A DNA stretch of 6,401 bases from Tissierellia bacterium (GTDB taxonomy: Bacteria > Bacillota > Clostridia > Tissierellales > Dethiosulfatibacteraceae). Both the position numbers and the translations under genes were made by a program. The DNA lies in contig SKID01000166.1 of NCBI GenBank assembly GCA_007116605.1, positions 1 to 6,401 on the forward strand, given 5' to 3'. The notes under the pieces are model-generated. The model saw only the letters and a program-made list of their open reading frames with translations. It was not told where the DNA came from and ran no database searches. Numbering within the stretch: position 1 is the first letter of the stretch; each line of letters starts with the position of its first letter. Of the stretch, positions 1 through 5,202 are shown piece after piece.

Positions 1-55
1 AAAAGGGGTTCCTTATTTTATGTTGAGATTTGAACAAATCGTTCACAAACAAAAC

Positions 56-93
56 AGACAAGATCACTCGTTTATGAGTTACCCTGCCTGTCT
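56..93 (-). terminator. Possible weak terminator after the HAAS-type membrane protein gene
   Basis: Read on the minus strand, AGACAGG (93 to 87) can pair with CTTGTCT (62 to 56), 7 bp with one G-U pair, and is followed by the T-rich run GTTTTGTTTG. The enclosed loop contains a small second hairpin, ACTC/GAGT (66-69 with 76-79). The position, 24 bases beyond the stop codon at 117, fits a transcription terminator. The stem is short and its loop long, so this is tentative. Further left, GATTTG-AA-CAAATC (27-40) is another small perfect inverted repeat of unknown meaning. Confidence 0.33.
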
Positions 94-116
94 TTATTGT
101 TTTGCTTAGATATTTG

Positions 117-1088
117 TCATTTCTTTCTTGCTGCCTTGAACACACCTTCAATGACTTCTTGTAACAATGCAGTAATCGGAAAAACAATCCATGCAATATG
201 CCATAAACCACCTATAAATCCTGCTAATAAAAAGATGATGACAGCCATTGGCCACATAATTGAATCTAAGATATCTTCCAGTCGTTCACTATCAGGGTCT
301 ACTGGTTGCTTGTAGTCTCCTACTTTTAATAATTTTTCGTAAGATGCTTTGACACTCCCAAAATATATAAAGATAAATACAGCAAAAGCAATCATGCTTA
401 AAAGAATCACTGCTCCCATATCACCAAAAAACCGCATTGAAAAAACTGCTGGTAATATGACTGCTAAGGGTGCGGTAATACATAATGCCACCCCAATGAT
501 TATGGCTAAGGTATGAGTCATACCAAAATTATCTAATCTTTGATTTGCCCATTCTTCAACCCCTGGTGCCAAATAAAAACCACGATCTAAGTATTTAAAC
601 TTTTTAGTTCGAAAATCTGCAATAATAAATAGACCCACTGCAGTAGCAAGAAACATAAACATTGGAATTAATCCAATAGCACCACGGACTTGACTAGAAA
701 GCGCTCTACCTAAAATGCCAATACCTACAAGGTTGTTAACAAAAATTAATGCGCCCCCTGCCATAATACACAAGAATACACCAATAGCTGTCATTAATCC
801 AGACTGCTGCTTACTTTCAACCCATTCATAGGCCATATCGATATCAACTACTCGCAATCTCTCATCATGAGTCATTGGCATAATATCTAATTCTTCTAAT
901 AACTCATCAATATTGCCAAATTCTGAAATGACTCTACCAATCGCTTCATTTTCTGACAATCCTTCATTTTTGTAATCTTGATATTTCTCTGTCATACTAT
1001 CTAACAATTGTGCTTTTAATTTTTTTGTTTCACTGTTCTTCGGTAATGTTGAAAATAAATTTTCCAAATAATTCTTGATGGTTTCCAT
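117..1088 (-). CDS. HAAS/permease-prefix (DUF1700-like) multi-pass membrane protein
   Basis: Predicted 323-residue integral membrane protein. Residues about 1-70 form a soluble helical domain (LPKNSETKKLKAQLLDSMTE, then GLSENEAIGRVISEFGNIDE) typical of the HAAS, DUF1700 or permease-prefix-1 group, in which this short domain precedes membrane segments and is very often encoded beside a PadR regulator. The rest holds about five or six hydrophobic segments, roughly at 98-118, 136-157, 191-214, 223-243, 279-296 and 298-315, with a charged cytosolic-looking stretch at 245-275. No ATPase, kinase or protease motif is seen, so the activity is unknown. The start is set at 1088 rather than the upstream ATG at 1106, because AAGGAGA lies 6 bases before 1088 and inside the longer version. 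The gene follows the padR-like gene on the same strand with a 101-base gap and no clear terminator between, so the two are probably co-transcribed and PadR-controlled. The family call is from motif recall, not a search. Confidence 0.82.
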   Translation of the reverse strand: METIKNYLENLFSTLPKNSETKKLKAQLLDSMTEKYQDYKNEGLSENEAIGRVISEFGNIDELLEELDIMPMTHDERLRVVDIDMAYEWVESKQQSGLMTAIGVFLCIMAGGALIFVNNLVGIGILGRALSSQVRGAIGLIPMFMFLATAVGLFIIADFRTKKFKYLDRGFYLAPGVEEWANQRLDNFGMTHTLAIIIGVALCITAPLAVILPAVFSMRFFGDMGAVILLSMIAFAVFIFIYFGSVKASYEKLLKVGDYKQPVDPDSERLEDILDSIMWPMAVIIFLLAGFIGGLWHIAWIVFPITALLQEVIEGVFKAARKK

Positions 1089-1094
1089 AACTTG

Positions 1095-1101
1095 TCTCCT
1101 T
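1095..1101 (-). promoter_or_regulatory. RBS deciding the start of the HAAS-type membrane protein
   Basis: AAGGAGA on the minus strand lies 6 bases before the ATG at 1088. The competing in-frame ATG at 1106 has no such site, and choosing it would put the RBS inside the coding region. Confidence 0.8.
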
Positions 1102-1189
1102 ATCATTAATCCTAATTTTATCTTTTATTTGAATCATATTCACTTTAACCTTATTCATCCCATTCATTTTGTCCTGGGGTGTACGTTTG

Positions 1190-1516
1190 TTACTCATCTA
1201 TTATGAAGTGATTGATCACTTCTTGTGTGATTTGCCACTCATGACTTTTTTGTAAATAATACTCTCGTCCAGCTTGTGTTATGCGATAATACGTTCTAGG
1301 TTTCCCATGAGACTCATTACCAGAAAAAGATTCAATATATCCATTTTTTTCTAATCGATTAAATGCAGAATACAAGGTCGTCTCTTTGATAATATATTTT
1401 TCTTGAGTGATTGACCGAATCTTTCTAGATATTTCATACCCATATGAAGGCTCTTCTAGTAACAAAAATAAAATAATGGGATCATTATAGCCTCTAATAA
1501 TATCACTACTGATCAT
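1190..1516 (-). CDS. PadR-family transcriptional regulator
   Basis: A 108-residue winged helix-turn-helix repressor of the small PadR type. Family signatures are ILFLLLEEPSYGYEISRKI (residues about 15-33), the recognition helix region KETTLYSAFNRLEKNGYIES (44-63), and the wing GKPRTYYRITQAGREYYL (about 71-88). The C-terminal helix is short, as in the PadR subfamily that dimerises through one helix. Such proteins usually repress their own operon and release DNA on binding a small hydrophobic ligand or on another stress signal; the ligand cannot be read here. The start at 1516 is backed by AAAGGAGG 6 bases upstream (1523-1530). It heads the unit with the membrane protein at 117-1088, the usual partner arrangement, and its promoter sits inside an extended inverted repeat (1548-1603), consistent with autoregulation. 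Confidence 0.93.
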   Translation of the reverse strand: MISSDIIRGYNDPIILFLLLEEPSYGYEISRKIRSITQEKYIIKETTLYSAFNRLEKNGYIESFSGNESHGKPRTYYRITQAGREYYLQKSHEWQITQEVINHFIIDE

Positions 1517-1531
1517 CGGCTGCCTCCTTTT

Positions 1532-1542
1532 ATTACTACGTC
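1532..1542 (+). repeat. Third copy of the operator-like motif in the padR leader
   Basis: ATTACTACGTC differs by one base from the right-arm core ATTACTACGAC (1583-1593) and lies in the same orientation; the left arm holds the inverted version (1558-1568). The three copies are spaced 25 to 26 bases centre to centre. This copy falls between the predicted transcription start and the RBS of padR, a place where a bound repressor could act as a roadblock. Confidence 0.5.
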
Positions 1543-1547
1543 AGATG

Positions 1548-1603
1548 TACTTTGTCTGTCGTTGTAATTTGATTGTAACATAATTACTACGACAAGTAAA
1601 GTA
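1548..1603. repeat. Large imperfect inverted repeat over the padR promoter (likely PadR operator)
   Basis: The reverse complement of the left arm (1548-1568) and the right arm (1583-1603) agree at 17 of 21 positions. The best block is ATTAC(A/T)ACGACA and the end AAAGTA is also shared. The 14-base spacer TTGATTGTAACATA carries the -10 box, and the right arm carries the -35 box. A shorter dyad, ACTAC-N10-GTAGT (1586-1605), lies within the right side. The size and placement suggest two operator half-sites or two dimer sites bound by the adjacent PadR protein. Binding itself is inference. Confidence 0.6.
1572..1600 (-). promoter_or_regulatory. Sigma-A promoter of the padR-like operon
   Basis: On the minus strand, a -35 box TTTACT (1600 to 1595) and a -10 box TACAAT (1577 to 1572) are separated by 17 bases. 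A TG one base before the -10 makes it an extended -10 (TGTTACAAT). The predicted start of transcription is near 1565, giving a leader of about 50 bases before the padR ATG. The whole promoter lies within the inverted repeat 1548-1603, so a protein bound there would block RNA polymerase. Confidence 0.68.
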
Positions 1604-1641
1604 GTTTATTGTTTTTTAATTTTTTAACTGTTAATCAATTA

Positions 1642-1746
1642 TAAGGACTCTTGTATTCAAATGGCGTTTAAAACACCACCTGAATGCTAGAGAACCTGAT
1701 TAGAAAAACTACCCTACTCATCACCCTCTTGAAAAATAGAGCCTTA
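1642..1746. other. Possible structured RNA element of unknown type
   Basis: A closing stem can form between TAAGGaCTC (1642-1650, one bulged A) and GAGCCTTA (1739-1746). Inside it is a hairpin of GTATTCA (1653-1659) with TGAATGC (1681-1687), continued by TGG/CCA and GTT/AAC (1662-1678) around mismatches. The remaining inner sequence, 1688-1738, has only weak pairings (for example CTCT 1726-1729 with AGAG 1738-1741, or AGAG 1689-1692 with CTCT). A wobble pair at 1654-1686 works only if the plus strand is the RNA, which mildly favours that strand. I compared it from memory with common riboswitch classes and found no match. No promoter is clearly assigned. Confidence 0.3.
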
Positions 1747-1903
1747 GCACCGTTACTCGTCGGATAAAAATACTTAATCTTTATTATAATATCAAAAACA
1801 ACATGTTACGTCATTAATTTTGTTTTCAAGTTTATTAAAGCTGAGGTTTGTATGCAAAAAAAGGTTTGCCTCCAATGCTGTATTCAATTTATATACATTA
1901 TTC

Positions 1904-1950
1904 CAAAATCATAAAGCGAACACTTTTGTATGATTTTGTTTTATAGTTCG
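1904..1950 (+). other. Hairpin with H-type pseudoknot potential, or weak terminator
   Basis: CAAAATCATA (1904-1913) is the exact reverse complement of TATGATTTTG (1929-1938). The loop contains CGAAC (1917-1921), which is complementary to GTTCG at 1946-1950. With flanking bases and one G-U pair this second pairing reaches 8 bp (1914-1921 region with 1946-1953). On the plus strand the first stem is followed by TTTTATAG, so it could instead be a weak terminator of a short transcript. The stem is mostly A-T, so chance is possible. Confidence 0.3.
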
Positions 1951-2044
1951 TTTAATTTAGCTTCCGTGAATATTATGTGTCTGTTTCCAATTAATTAAAG
2001 ACATAAAAAAATCTCACCTAAAACGTTTGCCGAAAAAAAAGTCC

Positions 2045-2073
2045 TTTACAAACCAAATCACGAATGATATAAT
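2045..2073 (+). promoter_or_regulatory. Sigma-A promoter of the amt-glnK operon
   Basis: TTTACA (2045-2050) and TATAAT (2068-2073) are separated by exactly 17 bases, with TGA directly before the -10 as an extended -10 motif. A run of eight A (2033-2040) sits just upstream of the -35 and could act as an UP element. The predicted start near 2080 leaves a leader of about 120 bases before amt. I saw no GlnR/TnrA-type site (TGTNA-N7-TNACA) and no sigma-54 promoter nearby. Confidence 0.72.
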
Positions 2074-2088
2074 TTCGTCATTATTAAT

Positions 2089-2147
2089 AAATGATACATT
2101 GAATGTATATTTAACAATTCCCTTAAATGTATGTTCTAATCATTTAA
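2089..2147 (+). promoter_or_regulatory. Competing inverted repeats in the amt leader
   Basis: ATACATT-G-AATGTAT (2094-2108) is a perfect 15-base palindrome, and TTAAATG (2123-2129) pairs with CATTTAA (2141-2147). Alternatively, AAATGAT (2089-2095) can pair with ATCATTT (2139-2145) and ATACATT with the second AATGTAT (2126-2132). The two folds exclude each other. This could be a leader switch or a protein-binding palindrome just after the transcription start, but the stretch is very AT-rich and the repeats may be incidental. Confidence 0.3.
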
Positions 2148-2150
2148 AAG

Positions 2151-2158
2151 AAAGGAGG
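2151..2158 (+). promoter_or_regulatory. Orphan Shine-Dalgarno sequence in the amt leader
   Basis: AAAGGAGG is a near-ideal ribosome binding site, stronger than the one used by amt itself, yet no ATG, GTG or TTG follows at a usable distance. The next in-frame triplets (ATT TAA) start only 2 bases later and end at once. It may be a ribosome standby site, a remnant of a lost leader peptide, or chance. Confidence 0.35.
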
Positions 2159-2189
2159 CTATTTAACAAAAGCAGTACAATAAAATTAA

Positions 2190-2197
2190 AGAGGTGG
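2190..2197 (+). promoter_or_regulatory. RBS deciding the amt start
   Basis: AGAGGTGG lies 5 bases before the ATG at 2203. The alternative in-frame GTG at 2194 is part of this RBS and has no other site at a suitable distance, so the ATG is preferred. Confidence 0.75.
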
Positions 2198-2202
2198 TTT
2201 TT

Positions 2203-3447
2203 ATGGATTTAATTTATGCAATTGACACAATGTGGGTTTTGATTGCTGCTGCTTTTGTCTTTTTTATGCAAGCAGGTTTTGCCATTGTAGAAGCAGGTTT
2301 TACAAGAGCAAAGAATGCCGGGAATATCATCATGAAAAATCTTATGGATTTTTCAGTTGGTTCTTTAATCTATTGGACAGTAGGTTTTGGAATAATGTTC
2401 GGAAAAGATATTGGGGGCTTTATTGGTAGAATTGATCTATTTACACAGGGAAACTACGACTTTTTAGAGCTGAACATACCCGTATCTGCATTTTTAATAT
2501 TTCAAACCGTTTTTTGTGCGACTGCTGCCACAATCGTTTCAGGCGCTATGGCGGAACGTACAAAATTTAAGTCCTATCTAATCTATAGTTTTTTTATTTG
2601 TCTTGTCATTTACCCCATTGCTGGTCACTGGATTTGGGGTGGTGGATGGTTGTCTGAGCTCGGATTTCATGATTTCGCAGGATCAACTGCTGTTCATTCT
2701 TTAGGTGGATGGGCTGCACTGGTTGGCGCGGCTGTGCTAGGTCCTAGAATTGGAAAGTATGATAAGAACGGAAAACCTCAAGCGATACCGGGTCATAGTT
2801 TAACCTTAGGTGCTTTAGGTGTGTTCATACTTTGGTTTGGATGGTTTGGTTTTAATCCTGGTTCGACTTTGTCAGGTACAGACTTCGAATCCATTAGCCA
2901 TATCTTCATGACAACTAATTTATCGGCTGCTGCATGTGCTGTAACAACGATGATCTTAACATGGGTTAGATATGGTAAACCTGATGTTAGCATGACACTC
3001 AATGGGGCGTTAGGTGGTCTTGTAGCTATAACTGCAGGCTGTGATGTAGTAGGATTTGGTGGCGCTGCCTTAATTGGTATGATTGCTAGCTTCGTACTGA
3101 TTTTTGGCATAGAATTCGTTGATAAAATTCTAAAAATTGATGACCCTGTAGGTGCCATCGGTGTGCATGGTATATGTGGTGCCTTTGGAACACTTGCTGT
3201 TGGTATATTCGCTTTAGAAGGAGGGCTTTTATTTGGTGGTGGCTTAGCTCTTACTTTCATCCAAGGCATTGGTGTAGTTTCAATAGCTGCATGGACATTG
3301 TCAACTTCTTTTATTCTTTTCAAAGGAATTGATATCATTGTTGGATTACGTGTTAGTGAAGAAGAAGAAACCAATGGCTTAGATGTCCATGAGCACGGAA
3401 TTGAAAGCTACGCAGATTTCGCGCCACGAGTGTTAGCTATCAAATAA
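2203..3447 (+). CDS. amtB: Amt/AmtB family ammonium transporter
   Basis: A 414-residue ammonium channel of the Amt/Mep/Rh family, which acts as a trimer in the cytoplasmic membrane and takes up ammonium. Family marks are MQAGFAIVEAGFTRAKNAGN (residues 22-41), the pore-gate phenylalanines in FQTVFCATAATIVSGAMAER (100-119), HWIWGGGWL (142-150), DFAGSTAVHSLGG (157-169) with the first pore histidine H165, WFGWFGFNPGS (211-221), and VHGICGAFGT (321-330) with the second pore histidine H322. About eleven membrane segments are expected. The cytosolic tail GLRVSEEEETNGLDVHEHG (381-399) is the conserved region that contacts GlnK. No cleavable signal peptide is evident; the N-terminus starts directly before the first membrane helix, as in many Gram-positive members. 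Both twin histidines and the tail are present, so the protein should be functional. It is followed after 11 bases by glnK in one operon, from the promoter at 2045-2073. Confidence 0.97.
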   Translation: MDLIYAIDTMWVLIAAAFVFFMQAGFAIVEAGFTRAKNAGNIIMKNLMDFSVGSLIYWTVGFGIMFGKDIGGFIGRIDLFTQGNYDFLELNIPVSAFLIFQTVFCATAATIVSGAMAERTKFKSYLIYSFFICLVIYPIAGHWIWGGGWLSELGFHDFAGSTAVHSLGGWAALVGAAVLGPRIGKYDKNGKPQAIPGHSLTLGALGVFILWFGWFGFNPGSTLSGTDFESISHIFMTTNLSAAACAVTTMILTWVRYGKPDVSMTLNGALGGLVAITAGCDVVGFGGAALIGMIASFVLIFGIEFVDKILKIDDPVGAIGVHGICGAFGTLAVGIFALEGGLLFGGGLALTFIQGIGVVSIAAWTLSTSFILFKGIDIIVGLRVSEEEETNGLDVHEHGIESYADFAPRVLAIK

Positions 3448-3452
3448 GGAGG
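3446..3452 (+). promoter_or_regulatory. RBS deciding the glnK start, overlapping the amt stop
   Basis: AAGGAGG overlaps the last two bases of the amt TAA stop and lies 6 bases before the ATG at 3459. An upstream in-frame TTG at 3453 directly abuts the RBS and is too close to be used. The overlap suggests translational coupling of amt and glnK. Confidence 0.85.
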
Positions 3453-3458
3453 TTGATT

Positions 3459-3812
3459 ATGTCAGAAACCTATACAAAACTTGAGATTATTACACGACCC
3501 AGCAAATTCGAAGAATTGAAAAATGCTTTGGTGGAAATCGGCGTTGAAGGAATGACTGTTTCTAATGTTTTAGGAGCAGGTAAGCAAAAGGGTCATACCT
3601 CCACTTATCGCGGAGCAGAGTATACTGCCCAATTACTCCCCAAAATTAAAGTAGAAATTGTCATATGTAATACACCCTTAGAAAAAGTTGTAAACACGAT
3701 AGAGCAAATATGTAAAACAGGCAATATTGGTGATGGTAAAATATTCATCTATAACTTAGATAATATCATCAGAATTAGAACTGGAGAAACTGGATCAGCA
3801 GCAATAAACTAA
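3459..3812 (+). CDS. glnK: PII nitrogen regulatory protein GlnK
   Basis: A 117-residue PII-family signal protein, the usual length. It is a soluble trimer that binds ATP or ADP and 2-oxoglutarate, reads nitrogen and energy status, and blocks the Amt channel by inserting its T-loop. Visible signatures are KLEIITRPSKFEELKNAL (residues 7-24), the T-loop GAGKQKGHTSTYRGAEY (39-55) with Tyr50 at the position uridylylated in enterobacterial GlnB/GlnK (Y51), PKIKVEIVI (61-69), and the nucleotide-binding C-terminal signature TGNIGDGKIFIYNLDN (87-102) followed by IRIRTGE (104-110). The conserved tyrosine does not prove uridylylation, since no GlnD is in view and many Firmicutes PII proteins are unmodified. 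It directly follows amt with an RBS overlapping the amt stop, the classic arrangement, and is closed by the terminator at 3816-3855. Confidence 0.97.
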   Translation: MSETYTKLEIITRPSKFEELKNALVEIGVEGMTVSNVLGAGKQKGHTSTYRGAEYTAQLLPKIKVEIVICNTPLEKVVNTIEQICKTGNIGDGKIFIYNLDNIIRIRTGETGSAAIN

Positions 3813-3815
3813 ACC

Positions 3816-3855
3816 CACACCAAAAGATGGCGTTAAATCGCCATCTTTTGGTGTG
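3816..3855. terminator. Bidirectional intrinsic terminator between glnK and rtcB
   Basis: A perfect 17-bp inverted repeat: CACACCAAAAGATGGCG (3816-3832), loop TTAAAT, CGCCATCTTTTGGTGTG (3839-3855). The core is the GC-rich stem GATGGCG/CGCCATC flanked by AAAA and TTTT, so either strand yields a hairpin followed by four U; outer ACACC/GGTGT pairs extend it. It lies 3 bases after the glnK stop and 18 bases beyond the rtcB stop, fitting termination of both convergent genes. Confidence 0.88.
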
Positions 3856-3873
3856 CACAAATAGGTTGAATAT

Positions 3874-4986
3874 TTAAACTGCCTTAAAATTATAAATCGG
3901 CTTTAATATATCAAGTATTTCAGCCGTATCTGCTATCTTGTCTTTTATTTCATCCATAGATTTATAGGCCATTGGGGCTTCATCTAATGTCTTTTTATTG
4001 ATTGAAGTTGAATATACATGACGCATGGTCTCTTCATAGGCCTTCATGGAAAGTTTTTGTTTTGCCTCTTTACGACTCATGATTCTGCCCGCCCCATGGG
4101 GAGCAGAATAGTTCCACTCATCATTGCCTTTTCCGATACAAATCAAACTCCCGTCTCTCATATTCATTGGGATCAATAGTTTTTCGCCAGCATTGGCGGA
4201 AACAGCTCCCTTTCTCAAAATTTTTGTCTCTGGGTTATAGTAATTGTGAATTGTATTAAAAGATTCTCCTACTTGCCACTTTAACTCTTTGATAATAATT
4301 TCTGCCATTGTTTTTCGATTTAACAATGCATATTTTTGTACAATCATCATATCATGAACATAGTCTTCCATATCATGTCCTTGAAGATATGCTAATGATT
4401 TAGGGATAACTTTTTTATCTTCAGATGACATTGTTTCATAAGCTTTCTTCTGATAATAATTTGCTACTTGAAGCCCTAATTGTCTGCTCCCGGAGTGAAT
4501 AATCAAATACAATAGGCCTTCTGAGTCTTTACCAATTTCTATAAAATGATTACCTCCACCCAATGTCCCTAAACTTAAACTCGCTCTTTGAATATCAATA
4601 TGCGCATTTTTAAGACAACGCAACTTTTTTAAATCAATTAAACCATTGTTCTCATGAAGATCTTTTCTGACATTGAAACCTGAAGGGATATGCAATCGAA
4701 TAACCTCATCAAGATGATGATAGTTAATGGTTCTGGTTTTTATCTGTATTGTTCTCATCCCACATCCGATATCCACCCCAACTAAGTTAGGGACAATCTT
4801 ATCTTGAATAGTCATAGTAGTCCCTATAGCACACCCTATACCTGCATGCACATCAGGCATCATACGAATGCGACTATTGACGACATACGGCATCTCTAAT
4901 AAATGTACAATTTGTTGATGAACACTTTCTTCTAAATCACTGGTATAGACCACCGCTTGGTTATATTTACCATTAATGACTAACAT
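3874..4986 (-). CDS. rtcB: RtcB-family RNA ligase (3'-phosphate/5'-hydroxyl), short form
   Basis: A 370-residue RtcB family protein. RtcB enzymes join RNA 3'-phosphate or 2',3'-cyclic phosphate ends to 5'-hydroxyl ends using GTP and manganese, in RNA repair or tRNA splicing. Visible motifs are MPDVHAGIGCAIGTT (residues 43-57), GVDIGCGM (70-77) with metal-ligand candidates D72 and C75, GTLGGGNHFIEI (140-151, H147), IHSGSRQLG (163-171, H164), IHNYYNPE (246-253, H247), RKGA (258-261), PHGAGRIMSR (296-305) with H297 at the position that carries GMP, and EAPMAYKSMDEI (336-347). All expected catalytic residues appear present. The length is shorter than E. coli RtcB (408) and archaeal forms, matching the compact Firmicutes version. 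The start at 4986 (MLVINGKY, the usual family beginning) is preferred over the ATG at 4995; AGGATGG lies 5 bases upstream. No archease or rtcA is beside it. It has its own promoter (5025-5053). Confidence 0.93.
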   Translation of the reverse strand: MLVINGKYNQAVVYTSDLEESVHQQIVHLLEMPYVVNSRIRMMPDVHAGIGCAIGTTMTIQDKIVPNLVGVDIGCGMRTIQIKTRTINYHHLDEVIRLHIPSGFNVRKDLHENNGLIDLKKLRCLKNAHIDIQRASLSLGTLGGGNHFIEIGKDSEGLLYLIIHSGSRQLGLQVANYYQKKAYETMSSEDKKVIPKSLAYLQGHDMEDYVHDMMIVQKYALLNRKTMAEIIIKELKWQVGESFNTIHNYYNPETKILRKGAVSANAGEKLLIPMNMRDGSLICIGKGNDEWNYSAPHGAGRIMSRKEAKQKLSMKAYEETMRHVYSTSINKKTLDEAPMAYKSMDEIKDKIADTAEILDILKPIYNFKAV

Positions 4987-5024
4987 ACCCACCATCCTAT
5001 CTTAAAAAAGCTGATTCTATCATT

Positions 5025-5053
5025 AGTATAAAGAAAAATAAAGCATTGGTCAA
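5025..5053 (-). promoter_or_regulatory. Sigma-A promoter of rtcB
   Basis: On the minus strand, TTGACC (5053 to 5048) and TATACT (5030 to 5025) are separated by exactly 17 bases, each one base from consensus. The predicted start near 5018 gives a leader of about 30 bases before the ATG at 4986. No RtcR/sigma-54 type control is seen, unlike the enterobacterial rtc operon. Confidence 0.72.
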
Positions 5054-5202
5054 AGTGAAGTATCTCCATTTTAACACTAAACCCGTGATAATTTATGTTA
5101 TATTGGCAAGATTTTACAGTACTTATTTCCCACTTTTAATAAGTGAGGTTCTTAGAATGCTAATCATCGGATAAAATTAGTCAGTATTTTTTCTTCATTA
5201 AT

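Larger units (their letters stand above)
1604..2044. other. Long gene-free AT-rich spacer between padR and amt
   Basis: No credible protein-coding gene was found on either strand. Open frames here are very short or lack a ribosome binding site. What can be seen is a possible folded element at 1642-1746, a TATAAT sequence at 1785-1790 with no good -35 partner, a G/A-rich hairpin-prone stretch around 1849-1872, and a 10-bp inverted repeat with pseudoknot potential at 1904-1950. The stretch ends at the amt promoter. The length exceeds what two divergent promoters need, so it may hold a small RNA gene or long-range regulatory sites. Confidence 0.55.

Noticed and set aside
97..315. 72-codon plus-strand frame opposite the end of the HAAS-type gene
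   Set aside because: It is antisense to a well-supported gene with no RBS and no domain.
1030..1167. 45-codon minus-strand frame overlapping the start of the HAAS-type gene
   Set aside because: Only a weak AGGA lies 4 bases before its ATG, the composition is lysine/isoleucine-rich as expected of AT-rich DNA, and most of it overlaps the better gene in another frame.
1690..1715. GAACCTGAT on the plus strand, reminiscent of the TPP riboswitch
   Set aside because: The other conserved TPP parts (CUGAGA and the AUGCCAGCGUAGGGA block) are absent at the required distances.
1684..1767. 27-residue hydrophobic/basic peptide frame on the plus strand (MLENLIRKTT...)
   Set aside because: No ribosome binding site is present before the ATG, and the stretch is better explained as the possible folded element.
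1974..2011. TATGT(g)TCT...AGACATA followed by seven A, considered as a terminator
   Set aside because: The A-run follows the stem on the plus strand, and on the minus strand the T-run precedes it, so neither strand has the stem-then-T order.
2027..2212. 61-codon open frame starting with TTG on the plus strand
   Set aside because: It begins upstream of the amt promoter and overlaps its -35 and -10 boxes, so the predicted amt transcript would lack its start. It has no RBS and no recognisable domain.
2793..3374. 193-codon minus-strand frame opposite amt
   Set aside because: It is an antisense shadow of a clearly real gene; its proline/lysine/alanine-rich translation has no family signature and there is no RBS-backed context.
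5121..5160. ACTTATT/AATAAGT and CACTT/AAGTG repeats after the amidohydrolase gene, considered as its terminator
   Set aside because: The stems are short and AT-rich, overlap each other, and lack a following T-run on the minus strand.
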